The notes: generated by a model not told the origin, from the sequence alone. A stretch of DNA of 64,000 nucleotides from Myxocyprinus asiaticus (GCF_019703515.2 NC_059388.1:62001-126000), one strand, 5' to 3'; positions 34,861-45,901 are shown, numbered from the stretch's first letter. Translations and numbers: made by a program.

Positions 34861-35398
34861 CTCCAGCCACTAGGCGGAACCAGCACAAAAAGAGCGTGCA
34901 GAATCTTCAAACACTCAAGCAAATGTTCAGCGAGTCAGTCCGCTTGGTGACAACGTGAGTACAACAAAACCACTCACTTACTCCATTGACTTTATGAAGG
35001 ACATCGCTTGCTGTGGGCATTCTTCAGACAGTCAAATGAATGTTCAGTGAGCCGGTTCATTCGGCTGCAACATGAGTACAAGCAAATGACTTACTCCAAT
35101 AACTTTTCAAGAAATACTCCACAAAATAAACTCCGGCCGATAGGGAGCACTAGCACACACGTTTTTTTTGCAGGTTCCTCAAACTGTCAAACGGATGTTC
35201 AGTGAGCCAGCCCACTCAGTGTTGCTCTACAAAATAAACTCCAGCCGCTAGGCGGAACCAGCACAAAAAGTGCGTGCAGAATCTTCAAACACTCAAGCGA
35301 ATGTTCAGCGAGTCAGTCCACGTGGTGACAACGTGAGTACAACAAAACCACTCACTTACTCCATTGACTTTATGAAGGACATCACTTGCTGTGGGCAT
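34861..35398. repeat. ~160-bp direct duplication in the L1 inter-ORF region
   Basis: 34861-35020 and 35239-35398 share CTCCAGCC(A/G)CTAGGCGGAAC, GCAGAATCTTCAAACACTCA, ACAACGTGAGTACAACAAAA and CATTGACTTTATGAAGGACA. The period is 378 bp. A third, more diverged module lies between them near 35131. Confidence 0.9.
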
Positions 35399-36190
35399 GT
35401 AAATGTTTTACGGCCATCCTTAGCATCTATTCTCAATTTGGCCAGGAATATCAGTGCTAAAGTGACCTTCCATTGATGTAAAAGTTTCTTGCATTCCTTG
35501 AATCGATCCCATTTCTCTCTTGTGGAGTTCGCAAAGTCGGGGAACAAGAAAATCCTGTGGTTCTTCCAAGAAATCCTTCCTTTACTCCTCGCCTCACGCA
35601 ACACAAGATCTTTATCGGATGATCTCAGAAATTTGGCCAGAATTGATTGGGGCCTGTCTCCCACAGTGGATTGCTGAGCCAGAACCCTGTGAGCTTGCTC
35701 AATTTCCAGCTTATGGCCTGTTATGTCAAGCAGATTCAGAAAGAGCCCGTCCAGGAGTTTCACCATATCCTGTCCCTCCACTCCCTCCGGGACTCCCACA
35801 AAATTATTCTGCCGGATACGGTTTTCCATGTCCTCCAACTTCTCCCAGACACGATCCAAATCCACCTTGGTCGCTAGCGGATTAGCAGATAATTCCCTCT
35901 CCGATGACTCTAGAGAATCAATCCATTTCTTGACATCCCCCAACTCTCGTGACCACATCAGTAAATTTAGCCTCCATGGCATTGATCGATCTATGTATCA
36001 CAGCAAGATCCTCCAAGTCAGCAATGACCTTCGTCAGCATTGCCGACATATTCAACATTTCTCGCCACAATTCCCGAAACTCTCTGACCAAATTGGCTCC
36101 CGTGTCCGCGGCCTTGTCAGGGGTATCAGCCTGAGCACGTAAGTGTCTATTAATGTCTCCAGAGCCTGAGGATTTTGAATTCTTTGACAT
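35356..36190 (-). pseudogene. L1 ORF1 protein (copy D), frameshifted
   Basis: The start is at 36188-36190 (MSKNSKSSGSGDINRHL). The coiled coil is at 35900-36090. The core has FVGVPEGVEGQDMVKLLDGL and LEIEQAHRVLA, and RPQSILAKFLR. One frame change near 35950-35980 separates the N-terminal and C-terminal parts; the rest is open for about 200 codons. Among the ORF1 copies it is the least damaged in the core. Confidence 0.87.
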
Positions 36191-36303
36191 ATTGTCCAGA
36201 GTGTATCGAATCTCACCGGTTTATATCATAAAAAGTATTAAAACTAGCAAAGTGCGCAGAGCTTGCCGTTCACACGTCCAATCCTCACATGGTATCATGT
36301 GAC

Positions 36304-36846
36304 CTGAGAGGTACCTTATTAATCAGAGATATCACTTTACTCACAGCTGATTGGTTCAGTATCTGTGTGTGATCTGTGATTGAGAACTTAACCTGCCCTG
36401 GAGCAGGTTAGCCATTTAGCGTATGTTAGTATGACGATGAACCCTGATAAAAACATATCCACCTTACTGGTACCGCAAATTCAGTTTTCTCAAACAAAAT
36501 TTAAATGTATCTAGCTAGCCACTTAATTCAGCTTTGTGAAATAGGCCAATGCACTGCATGTTGACAAACCTAAAAAGTAAGGAAAATTGCTAACTGATCT
36601 GATTGTCATAGGGACATATATAATAAATAAAATTACTGAAAAACACAATTTAATGTAAGAAATGTTTTGTAAGAAATGTCGATGTCTGACTAGTTTATTC
36701 AATTCACCTTCCATCGGCACGTCTGATAATAATGCAATTTTGGCATGATAGATACCATGGCATTAACACAGAAATAGTAAAACATTATGACAATAGGCTT
36801 AACGACAGTCTACTTTTTGAGTTTGTGTGATTATGTCCATTGTTAC
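36304..36846. other. Probable fetuin intron sequence
   Basis: AT-rich sequence without a recognised repeat or exon, downstream (minus sense) of the fetuin exon at 36847-37013. The next fetuin exon was looked for on the minus strand and not found. Confidence 0.4.
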
Positions 36847-37013
36847 CTGATGTGAGGCTCTAGCGATGGTGTCCACTCTGAGGCTAATAGGAAATGTGCT
36901 CTGTCTGTTGTATTTGAGGAGGGTGGTTCTAGCGCTTGAGATGGCTTCTGCACTGTCTATCTGTAGCAGCAGAGGGCAGTCTGGACAGGTCAACTGCAAC
37001 TTCTCTGGAGGGT
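36847..37013 (-). CDS. fetub: Fetuin (FETUB-like) exon: start of second cystatin domain
   Basis: The minus strand shows a pyrimidine-rich acceptor (CTCCTCTTTTCAAG at 37014 and above) and a donor CAG|GTAACA at 36847/36846. The 167-nt exon enters in phase 1 and leaves in phase 0. It encodes LTCPDCPLLL, then IDSAEAISSARTTLLKYN and a segment ending ARASHQ. TCPDCP followed by a helix with a KYN-type motif is characteristic of the second cystatin-like domain of fetuins, and an exon ending in Q at this point fits FETUB better than AHSG (recalled alignment). Fetuins are secreted liver glycoproteins; FETUB inhibits the egg protease ovastacin in mammals. No stop interrupts the exon. Confidence 0.8.
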
Positions 37014-37203
37014 CTTGAAAAGAGGAGAATGTGGGCCAAAGTGATTAGCATCTTAAAGTAGGAAAGAAATGACACAGTCTAGAATTGTCATAAATGAATC
37101 AAGAGTGATAAATTTAACTTATTTTGATATGCATTTCTAGTAACATGGTCCATGGTTAGATGGCACTAATTACAGTACATTACTATATATGCTGTTGTTT
37201 AAG

Positions 37204-37384
37204 ATTCCCTATCTGTCACTCACTCGATGTTGTGTCGATGTAGTGACACTAGGGGTCGTTCTTGGGAGCCCCAGACACCTCAGATCTTTGAGAAAAGGGC
37301 AATGAGAATTGGCGATTGGAATTTGTGTGCCACTCCCCCGGACATACGGGTATAAAAGGAGCTGGAATGCATCCACTCATTCAG
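37204..37384 (+). repeat. Left inverted terminal repeat of DIRS element
   Basis: About 125 bp (37260-37384) is the inverted complement of 42343-42470, including CGGGTATAAAAGGAGCTGGA and GCATCCACTCATTCAG. The outermost ~55 bp are complemented instead by the internal region at 42163-42217. A TATAAAAG box sits at 37351-37358 and could drive transcription into gag. Confidence 0.9.
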
Positions 37385-37587
37385 ATTTTTTCTTCAGAGC
37401 CGAGCAGTTGTGTGTCAGCAAGCTGAATTCCACTGCCGATCCATTCACATCTCAACGAGAAGCATTTGCTGTTGGATATACGGCGCATTCCAGCGGCTTT
37501 CTCTCCGTCTGCATGATCAGTGCAGAGTACACCCCTGGGTGCTTCGATAGCGCTAGAAGGGTATATATTCTGAGCAAACACATTGAC

Positions 37588-38747
37588 ATGAACGTCTTTT
37601 TAAAGATGCGTCTTTTTAAAGATGCCCTTCCGTCTCTGTGTAGTTTCTGGGTGCGGTCAGTTACCTCTCCACCTCTGACGGCCACGATCACTGCCTCACG
37701 TGTCTGGGCCGTAATCATGTTGAGGAAGCGTTCGCGGATGGTTCATGTTCTCATTGCGAGAACATGACCATGGCAATGTTGTGGTCGTGGCTTTCTTTCT
37801 TCCGAGGGAAAGCCACTTCAGTCATTCCCCGCGCCAGTCCTTCTACCTACGGGTATGAGGCTGGCCCAGTTGATGCTGGAGGCGATTTGGGGACCCCAAT
37901 GGGTTCGGTTCCACCGGGTAATCCCCCGCGGACCTCTCATCCCCAAGCACGCTCGTTTGCTCCCGTCCAGTTCTGGGATGAGACAGACAGCTCGCCTCAG
38001 TGCCAGCCTAATGTCTCTTTTGGAGCTCACGAGATGGATGAGATGTCGATCGCTGCATCAGAGAGCCCCTTGGTGATGTCAGATGCCGAGGACTCGATTG
38101 GGCTAGCGCCTTCGGGTGTGCCGGCTCAGTCTGATGCCGATGCGGAGCTGACCGACATGCTTGCCCGGGCCACCATGAGTGTCGGGCTGGAGTGGAACCC
38201 TCCACCCGCCCCTGCACACTCGCGCCTTGACGATTGGTTCCTGGGGTCAGGGCGCCGCTCACGGTGCACTTGTGCCCGCAAAGCGCTGCTACCTGGCGGA
38301 GTCGCCCGGCACTCCCTTCCAGGGCCTGTAGGACTACATTGTCTCTGGCGGCCAAAGCCTACAGCGCCGCTGGTCAGGCCTCCGGGCGACGAAGGTCACA
38401 GCGCGGGCACTAGGGCAGATGATGTCCACTCTTGTGGTCCAGGAACGCCACCTATGGCTGAATCTGGTCGAGATGAGGGACGCTGACAGGGCACGCTTCT
38501 TGAACGCGCCCATCTCCCAGGTCGGCCTTTTTGGCGACACTGTCGAGGACTTCGCCCAGCAGTTCTCGGCAGTGAGGAAGCAGACAGAGGTGATACAGCA
38601 CACCTCAAGTGTACGGCATGGCTCAAGAGTGCATACCCCGTCTGCTCGCAGAGGGCGTCCCCCTGCGGCAGCGAAAGCCCAGGCGGCTCCGCCCCAGCCC
38701 AAGCTGAGTCCTTGGCCCCGGCGTAGAGCCCCCCAAGAAGGCTCCTA
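37588..38747 (+). pseudogene. gag: DIRS gag-like protein, frameshifted
   Basis: The N-terminal piece begins MRLFKDA near 37606 and shifts frame before the Cys/His-rich part. The middle piece (37764-38260) has DEMSIAASES and LARATMSVGLEWNPPP. The last piece (38419-38747) has TLVVQERHLWLNLVEMRDAD and GLFGDTVEDFAQQFSAV. These blocks are typical of fish DIRS first ORFs (recalled). A deletion or frameshift near 38255 breaks the middle. Confidence 0.78.
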
Positions 38748-38863
38748 AGTGCCCCTGAGATGGACGACCCAAGGAGGAAGATGTCTGCTGGAACTCGGGA
38801 GCTGGTGACCAGACCACTCCGTCCCCCAGTGGAGGGCCGGGATGAGAATCTTTTGTTCCCCTT

Positions 38864-40412
38864 TTGTTCTGTGTTTGCCACACCCGGGATGGGCTGCAGT
38901 ACCCACTTTTTCAAAAAAAGAGCAGTTTCCTCTCTCCTTGTGTCACACAGCTGGTGCCCACGGCCGCCGTTACCTCGGCGAGCGGACACCGAGCACTCGC
39001 AGCCAGGACCATGCGAATGCGGCCCCCCGTGTTCACACATCCGGCTGCACTGCATAAACTACACCCCCTGCCAGCCGGTTGTGATGAGTCTACGCCGGGT
39101 ATGCAGAGCAAGATAAGTGCTTCGAGGGTTCCCTCAGCGCAGCCACCTCAGGTCGAAGCGACACTTCTCGACGCTGCGTTTCCTGCTCCCCCCCACCACG
39201 AGGCCCCACCCCCAGGTACGTCAGGTGAGATTTTCCCTGTAGTGCCCCTCGCCCGGAGCTCGGACGCGTGGCTAGTGCTTTCCAACCCGTCGCGTTGGTT
39301 GGCCAGGACCATCCAACTCAGCTATGCGATTCAGTTCAACAGGCGACCACCCCGGTTCCGTGGTGTCCGCTTCACATTGGTGAAGGGCAAGAACGCCACT
39401 GTCCAGCGCGTGGAAATCGTGGTCCTTCTCCAGAAGCTGATGCATATGAGACCGCTTCAGCAATGGCTTCAGACTCGAGTCCCGAGGTAAGCATGGTGCC
39501 GTGGCACACATCACGTGGTCATCACGCCGGGCTGCTACCACTTGTTCAGCCCTTGGACAGAGCTTGCATTTCTGCGAGCAGGAGTCTCCCTACAGCAAGT
39601 GTCCAGGCGCGTCGTGGTTATGACAGATGCCTCCAAGTCAGGCTGGGGTGCCGTGTGCAACGGGCACGCAGCCGCCGGCTCCTGGACAGGACCGTGGCTG
39701 CGTTGGAACATCAACTGCCTCGAGTTGCTGGCAATACAGCTCGCCCTGCGGAGGCTATTGCCGTTGATCCAGGGCAAGCACGTGTTGGTCCGGACGGACA
39801 ACACAGTGACAGTAGCGTATATAAACCACTAAGGTGGCTTACGTTCTCATCGCATGTTGCAATTCGCCCGCCATCTCCTCCTCTGGAGTCAGCAACAGCT
39901 GAGGTTGCTGGGGGCCACTCACATCCCAGGCAGCCTCAACGCCACAGCAGACATGCTGTTGTGGCAGGTGACACTCAGGGGAGAGTGGAGACTCCACCCC
40001 CAGGTCGTCCAGCTGATTTGGAGTCGATTCGGCAAAGCACAGGTTGACCTGTTTGCTTCCCGGGAATCCTCCCACTTCCCACTCTGGTATTCCCTGACAG
40101 GAGCCCCCCTCAGGACAGATGCGCTGGCACACAGCTGGCCCCGGGGGCTGTGCAAATACGCGTTCCCCCAGTGAGCCTACTTGCACAGACCCTGTGCAAA
40201 GTCAGGGAGGACGAGGAACAAGTCACCCTCATGGCACCATACTGGCCCACCCAGACTTGGTTCTCGGACCTCATGCTCTTCGCGACAGCACCTCCCTGGC
40301 AGATTCCCCTGAGGGAGAACCTCCTCTCTCAGGGACGGGGCGCCATCTGGCACCCACACCCAGACCTCTGGAACCTACATGACTGGTCCCTGGATGGGAT
40401 GCGGAAGACTTA
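38864..40412 (+). pseudogene. DIRS RT/RNase H, RT palm deleted
   Basis: The N-terminal part (to about 39437) carries the RT entry block SRWLARTIQLSYAIQF and the FRGVRFTLV region. It then jumps straight to MHMRPLQQWL, which follows the RT palm in DIRS proteins, so the palm with its YLDD-type site (about 700 bp by family comparison) is gone. RNase H follows (39515-39832) with TDASKSGWGAV, an NCLELLAI helix and VRTDNTVTVAYI. Stops at 39488-39490 and 39830-39832 and a frameshift near 40165 add to the damage. The last part (40150-40412) is the connection domain with VREDEEQVTLMAPYWP. Confidence 0.88.
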
Positions 40413-40430
40413 AGTGGTCTACCACCCGCT

Positions 40431-41366
40431 GTGGTAAACACGATCATTCAGGCCAGGGCTTCTTCCACAAGGCAGCTGTATGCCCTGAAGTGGCGTGTGT
40501 TCATGAATTGGTGTTCTTCCCAAAGCGAAGACCCCCAGAGATGCACAGTCAGGTCAGTGCTTTCCTTCCTGCAGGAGAAGTTGGAGGGGTGGCTGTCCCC
40601 CTCCACCTTGAAGGTATACGTAGCTGCTATAGTGGCACACTATGACGCAGTGGAAGGTAAGTCTCTGGGGAAGCACGACTTGATAATCAGGTTCCTGAGA
40701 GGCGCCAGGAGGCTGAACCCTCCTAGGCTGTGCCTCTTTCCCTCAAGGGACCTCTCCGTGGTCCTTCTGGGCCTTCGGAGAGCCCCGTTCGAGCCCCTAG
40801 AGTCAGTCAAGTTGAAGGCCATCTCGTTGAAGACCGCCCTCCTGACCGCGCTCACTTCCATCAAGAGGGTCAGGGACCTGCAAGCATTCTCTGTCAGCGA
40901 AGTGTGCCTGGAGTTCGGTCCGGAGTACTCTCACGTGATCCTGAGACCCCGACCGGGCTATGTGCCCAAGGTTCCCACAACCCCTTTTAGGGATCAGGTG
41001 GTGAGCCTGCAAGCGCTGCCCTGGGAGGAGGCAGACCCAGCCTTATCATTGCTGTGTCCAGTGTGTGCTTTGCGCATCTACTTGGATCACACGCAGAGCT
41101 TAAGACGCTCTGAGCAGCACTTCGTCTGCTTCGGTGGACAGCGGAAAGGGAACACTGTCTCCAAACAGAGGCTTTCCCACTGGATCGTGGATGCCATCGC
41201 CTTGGCATACCAGACCCAGGCCGTGCCCGCCCCTTTGGGAATACAAGCACACTTTACAAGGAGTGTGGCATCCTCATGGGCACTGGCCAATGGCACCTCT
41301 CTTTCAGACATCAGCAGAGCAGCCGGCTGGGCAACACCGAATACCTTCGCGAGATATCCGGGTTGA
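40431..41366 (+). pseudogene. DIRS tyrosine recombinase, nearly complete
   Basis: A 311-residue frame begins VNTIIQARASSTRQLYALKW, the SAM-like DNA-binding start. It carries the first catalytic Arg in TSIKRVRDL and the HxxR box in AHFTRSVASSW. The C-terminal helix AAGWATPNTFARYPG then ends at a stop. In the family the nucleophilic Tyr follows FARF; here a deletion of about 14 bp near 41352 removes that residue and the end. The Tyr seen in ARYPG is not in the expected position. Everything upstream is open, the best-preserved ORF of the element. Confidence 0.88.
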
Positions 41367-42162
41367 GCCGGTCTCATCCCGTGTTTTGTCAGGTACGAAC
41401 AGGTAAGTTTGGTAATGCAGGACAGCTGGCCGAGTGTACCGTTTGCATATAGACGTGCGCTCTTTCTCCCATGTGAGTTCACGAACCGTGAACCCTAGAT
41501 GTCCATCCTCCCTAGCCCTGTGGCTCACAAATTCAGCGGAGGAATTCACAGCCGGACCCAGTACGTGTGTTAATATACTGTACTGGGATAGGTGCTCCAC
41601 AGGTGCTGGTTACTCCGGTAATCCCCTGTGATGTATTCTCCGCGCTACGGTCTCCCTGTCAGCAGACCCGCGTCTCCCTTGGGCAGAGCTCTCTCTGCCC
41701 TGGTTGCTGTGTTTGTAGAGCTCCTCCCCTTCAAGTTAGGACCTACCACTGCGCCTCTTCCATGTGCGGCTGGTGAGCCCACGTGACGTATTGCCACATG
41801 TTACCTCTCCTTCGGGCAGGATGTGGTCTCCGTGGGGTCTTTTCCCACTGAAAGAATAGGAAAGGAAAAGAACACCTTCCCCGGCGCATATATTGAGCGT
41901 TAAAAAGCCCCAGCCGAGTAACTAAAAACTCTGTGGAGAGAAAATATATAGAGAAAAGGCCGCGGCTGGCGCGGCCTGCTCCCATACTAGATATGTCTCT
42001 TCCCCCCCTCTGGGATGTGGGGAACTATACAATGATTTTTGGGGCATTGGGGGAGGCTACGTGCAGTCTGAGTGCATCTGCTATTACGCACGCAGTAGCC
42101 TGCTTGCACCTGCATTGGCAGTTCACGTAACACAGTTCAGCTAGTTGTGGCATTTTGTATAG

Positions 42163-42272
42163 GGACCCCTAGTGTCACTACATCGACACAATGTCGAGTG
42201 AGTGACAGATAGGGAACATCTCGGTTATTTTCGTAACCTCCATTCCCTGATGGAGGGAACGAGACGTTGTGT
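42163..42272. repeat. DIRS internal complementary region
   Basis: 42163-42217 is the inverted complement of the left end (37204-37260), and 42215-42272 is the inverted complement of the right end (42490-42550). They overlap at AAC (42215-42217), the complement of the GTT expected at the circle junction. This layout is diagnostic for DIRS elements. Confidence 0.9.
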
Positions 42273-42342
42273 CCCTCTTGCCACAATGCTGTACTACCCG
42301 CTGAAATGTCCGGGACCTTGTCTCGGCTCCTCAGCACAAAAC

Positions 42343-42550
42343 CTGAATGAGTGGATGCATTCCAGCTCCTTTTATACCCGTATGTCCTGGGGAGTGGCAT
42401 GCAAATTCCATTTGCCAATTCTCATTGGCCTCTTCTCAAAGATCTGAGGTGTTTGGGGCTCCCAAGAGCGACCCCCTAGTGTCACTACATCAACACAACG
42501 TCTCGTTCCCTCCATCAGGGAACGGAAGTTATGACAGTAACCGAGACGTT
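42343..42550 (-). repeat. Right inverted terminal repeat of DIRS element
   Basis: It begins CTGAATGAGTGGATGCATTC, the complement of the left repeat's inner end, and ends GTAACCGAGACGTT. Its outermost part is complemented by the internal region at 42215-42272 and contains the self-complementary TTCCCTCCATCAGGGAA. Confidence 0.9.
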
Positions 42551-43444
42551 TTTGTTTACAGTCATATTTGATGTCTTTAACATCAAACTGCTGTTTTTAA
42601 CATTTTAGTATTCTAACATCTGCAAAATGTTACTCACTTTCACCATAAATGTTTAAATAAATAAACTCCTCTATTTGTTTCCTTTTCATTGTTGCACAAT
42701 GCTGTCTTCAAGTAACACACCTAAAAAGGATCCCCCAAATAGTTAGCAACATTTTTTTTTTTTTTTTTTTTTTAGTAATGAGGTCAGGTAATGTAATGTA
42801 TGTATGTAGTAATGTATGTTCTGATTTTATGCAAGAACAGTCAATAAAAAAAATGTAAAACATCAATTTCATAATTTGTGAAATAAAACTAGCTACTTTT
42901 CATGTTATGTTAATTTTATGTTAGATAATATTGTATCACCACTACAGAATAATTTGTGCCTCTGTTACTTTAAAATAAGTAGTGGGAAACCAAAGTGTAC
43001 CCTTTTTGAGTGAAGTGCCAGATTACAATCTTATGACAAATTGGGTATCCAGTTTCACCTAAGCTGTCCATGTCTTGAGCTTTCTAATATGCAGTGAGCT
43101 CTTCTTGTAATTGTCATGAATTTGAAATGTGAACTTCACCAAATGGGTAAAATGACAAATGGAAATGAATTGTGGACCTGGAACCAGCGTGCAGACATAG
43201 CTGTAGAGGTAAGTGAAGCCATCAGGTGTGTGCAGTACCGTGGTATTGCAGTTTCCAGATATTTGCTACAACACAAGGAACACACAAACATTCTACAGAC
43301 ACCAATCTAAAACACTCTTTTCTCATACCTTATATTTTCTAAAGAAACTATCAGAAATTCTGCAAAATATCTGCATTATTACTCAAATATATTTACTTGA
43401 GGTAGGACATGGATTAGTCATCTTTTGTCACTTTTCAGTATATA
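42551..43444. other. Probable fetuin intron sequence
   Basis: It holds a T tract (42752-42773) and AT-rich DNA. The one internal fetuin exon expected between exon 2 and 36847-37013 was searched for on the minus strand here and not recognised. Confidence 0.4.
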
Positions 43445-45022
43445 TACAGTGCCTTGCAAAAGTATTCAGACCCCTGACCAATTCTCTCATATTACCGAAT
43501 TACAAATGGTACATTGAAATTTCATTCTGATTGATATTTTATTTTAAAACACTGAAACTCAAACTCAGTTATTGTAAGGTGACATTGTTTTTTGTTGGGA
43601 AATATTTTTATGAAAAATAAAAAACTGAAGTATTCAACCCCCACACATTAATATTTGGTCGAGACACCTTTTGCTGCAATTACTGCTTTAAATCTTTTGG
43701 GGTACATATGTACCAGCTTTGCACACAGTGATGAAGTGATTTTGGCCCATTCTTCTCGGCAGATTTGCTCCAGGTTGGTTGGGTGACGCTTGTGGACTGC
43801 AATTTACGAATAGTGCCACAGATTCTCAATAGGATTGAGATCAGGACTTTGACTGGGCCACTGTAGGACATTTATCTTTTTGTTCTTGAGCCACTCCAAT
43901 GTTGCTTTGGCCTTGTGCTTGGGATCATTATCATGCTGAAAGGTGAATTTCCTCCCAAGCTTCAGTTTTTAAGCAGACCGAAGCAGGTTCTCTTGCAGTA
44001 TTTCCCTATATTTTGCGTCATCCATTCTTCCTTTAATTCTAACAAGATGCCCAGTCCCTGCTGATGAGAAGCATCCCCACAGCATGATGTTGCCACCACC
44101 ATACTTCACTGTAGGGATGGTGTGTCTTGAGGCATAGGAAGTGTTAGGTTTGCACCACACATAGCGCTTTGAGTTTTGGCCAAAAAGCTCTATCTTGCTC
44201 TCATCTGACCACAAAACCTTCTCCCACATCGCAGCTGAGTCACTCACATGCTTTCTGGCAAACTCCAGACGTGCTTTCAGATGGTACTTTTTGAGTAATG
44301 GCTTCTTTCTTGTCACCCTCCCATACAGGCCAGCGTTATGCAGTGCTCTTGATATGGTTGACTTGTGCACCATTACTCCACTTCCAGCCACTGAACTCTG
44401 TAGCTCCTTCAAAGTGATTGTTGGCCTCTCTGTGGCTTCTCTCACAAGTCTCCTTTTTGTTAGAGTGCTGAGTTTTGAGGGACGGCCTTTTCTTGGCAGT
44501 GCCTGGGTGGTGTGGTGCAGCTTCCACTTCCTGATTATTGATTCAACTGTGCTCACTGGGATATCCAAACATTTGGAGATTATTTTGTACCCTTTCCCGA
44601 ATCTATGCATTTTTATTACTTTATCTATAACTTCTGTGGAATGCATTTTCCATCAGATTCACAGCCTGACCAATGATCCTTCAACATGTGTTTTTTTTAT
44701 CCAGAAAATGTGATAACAACTTTAATGATTCACAGGTGGATGCCAATGGTAAAGTAACTGTGTCCTCATTAGGGCAACTTCTTTCATCGGTGTAACCTGG
44801 CAGCTTCCACAGCACAGGGGTTGAATACTTATGCAAGCAAGATATTTCAGTTTTTTTTTTTAATGTTTTTTATTTCCCAACATAAAACCAATGTCACCTA
44901 ACAATAATTGATTGAGTCCCTGTGTTTTAAAATAAAATTTCAAACAGAATGAAATTTCCTTGCACCATTTGTAATTCAGTAATATGAGAGAATTGGTCAG
45001 GGGTCTGAATACTTTTGCAAGG

Positions 45023-45026
<4 letters not shown>
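43445..45026 (-). mobile_element. Tc1-family DNA transposon in the fetuin gene
   Basis: The inverted ends are TACAGTGCCTTGCAAAAGTA on the left and TACTTTTGCAAGGCACT on the right. The right end runs directly into a TC/TA microsatellite, which obscures the target TA. The transposase lies on the minus strand. This is a different Tc1 subfamily from the one at 764. Confidence 0.93.
43680..44646 (-). pseudogene. Tc1 transposase, interrupted by stops
   Basis: The start is at 44644-44646. The open part (43969-44646, 225 residues) contains the paired-like DNA-binding region (VSTVESIIRKW, GRPSKLS), RKPLLKKYHL, the first catalytic Asp in VLWSDESKIELFG, and GGGNIMLWGCFSSAG. A stop at 43969-43971 precedes the region that encodes the second Asp (HDNDPKHKA) and PNPIENLW-type third motif, which are still readable after it. 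A further stop lies near 43806. It is otherwise close to full length, so the copy is fairly young. Confidence 0.9.

Positions 45027-45083
<57 letters not shown>
45027..45083. repeat. TC/TA microsatellite
   Basis: A run of about 15 TC units is followed by about 13 TA units, immediately after the Tc1 right end. Confidence 0.95.
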
Positions 45084-45084
<1 letters not shown>

Positions 45085-45901
45085 CACTTAGATGTAAGGA
45101 TGCAAAATGCAAGTTTTATGGTGCAATGATCCACTGTAAAAAAATATTTTCTCAGGCTAAAAAAGCTAAATATGTGCTTCATGTGTTAACATCTAAATTA
45201 ACTGGTTTAATTCAAGTCAAAATAATTTAACCATGGAGTATACTATGGAGGATTTCTTTTTAATTTTTTTCTTTAAACATTAACAAAATACCATTATTGA
45301 GCCAGTACATTTAAAATAATAACTGTGTTCAAAGCCTCACTAGTTTATGTTACCCTGAGTCATGCATACATATATCAAACAATCATATACTTTCACACAG
45401 AAGCGCAGTGCCAAAGCACAACTGACTTAAAAAAACAAAACATAATAATGTTCCTCCGTAAGTATTTTGCAATTTTATGTTTCAACCATGTTGACAGAAA
45501 GTCAGCAATTCCATAGTGTCCCTTTAAAATGACTAAATCAACCTGAATACAGTAAATTACACCAAGAAATTTTAAGTGTCAGATGTAGAAATGGAACCTT
45601 AAGGTAACAAATGCATGTAACCATTTTTAACATCGTAAATTACACAGCGTTTTTAAACTCAGAATGGGGCAAACACTAACATAAGCATCTACAATAACTA
45701 CTAAATTATAGGTTTGCATGTAGTTAAAAATTGTAATGTAGTAATAAATGTTCTGCAAAGTCCTGCTGACCCTTAATCAATATTTGTGTACGTACATTAG
45801 TGTACGCTGTAAACAGCCAGCTGTCTCACAAAAGACTATAAATTCCACCAAAATTCCCTTGAGATGCAGTAGATATACAACTATCTTAGTGTCAATCTTA
45901 C
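45084..45901. other. Probable fetuin intron 2 sequence
   Basis: AT-rich sequence without a recognised repeat. No candidate exon was found on the minus strand. Confidence 0.4.

Larger units (their letters stand above)
34483..36303 (-). mobile_element. L1 copy D, inter-ORF, ORF1 and 5' UTR
   Basis: This resumes at the TAAC duplication. It holds the inter-ORF region (34483-35355) with repeated modules, ORF1 (35356-36190) and a 5' UTR ending near 36303 (ATGGTATCATGTGACC). The 5' end matches copies A and B. Confidence 0.9.
37204..42550 (+). mobile_element. DIRS-like tyrosine-recombinase retrotransposon, defective
   Basis: The element has unequal inverted terminal repeats (37204-37384 and 42343-42550) and an internal complementary region (42163-42272) matching the outer ends of both, which is the DIRS arrangement used to close a circular DNA intermediate. 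Coding order is gag, RT/RNase H, tyrosine recombinase. No target duplication was seen, as expected when insertion uses a recombinase. The RT core is deleted and gag is frameshifted. It is a second kind of insertion in the fetuin gene, between exon 2 and the exon at 36847. Confidence 0.92.

Noticed and set aside
38396..39055. 219-codon minus-strand frame over DIRS
   Set aside because: GC-rich shadow frame antisense to gag; no domain recognised.
43116..43207. Exon-like plus-strand segment ending GAG|GTAAGT
   Set aside because: Good donor but the peptide matches no known family and the host gene here is on the other strand.
42980..43260. Candidate missing fetuin exon on the minus strand (acceptor-like CTTACCTCTACAG)
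   Set aside because: The encoded residues do not match the fetuin segment with its conserved Cys pattern in any frame.
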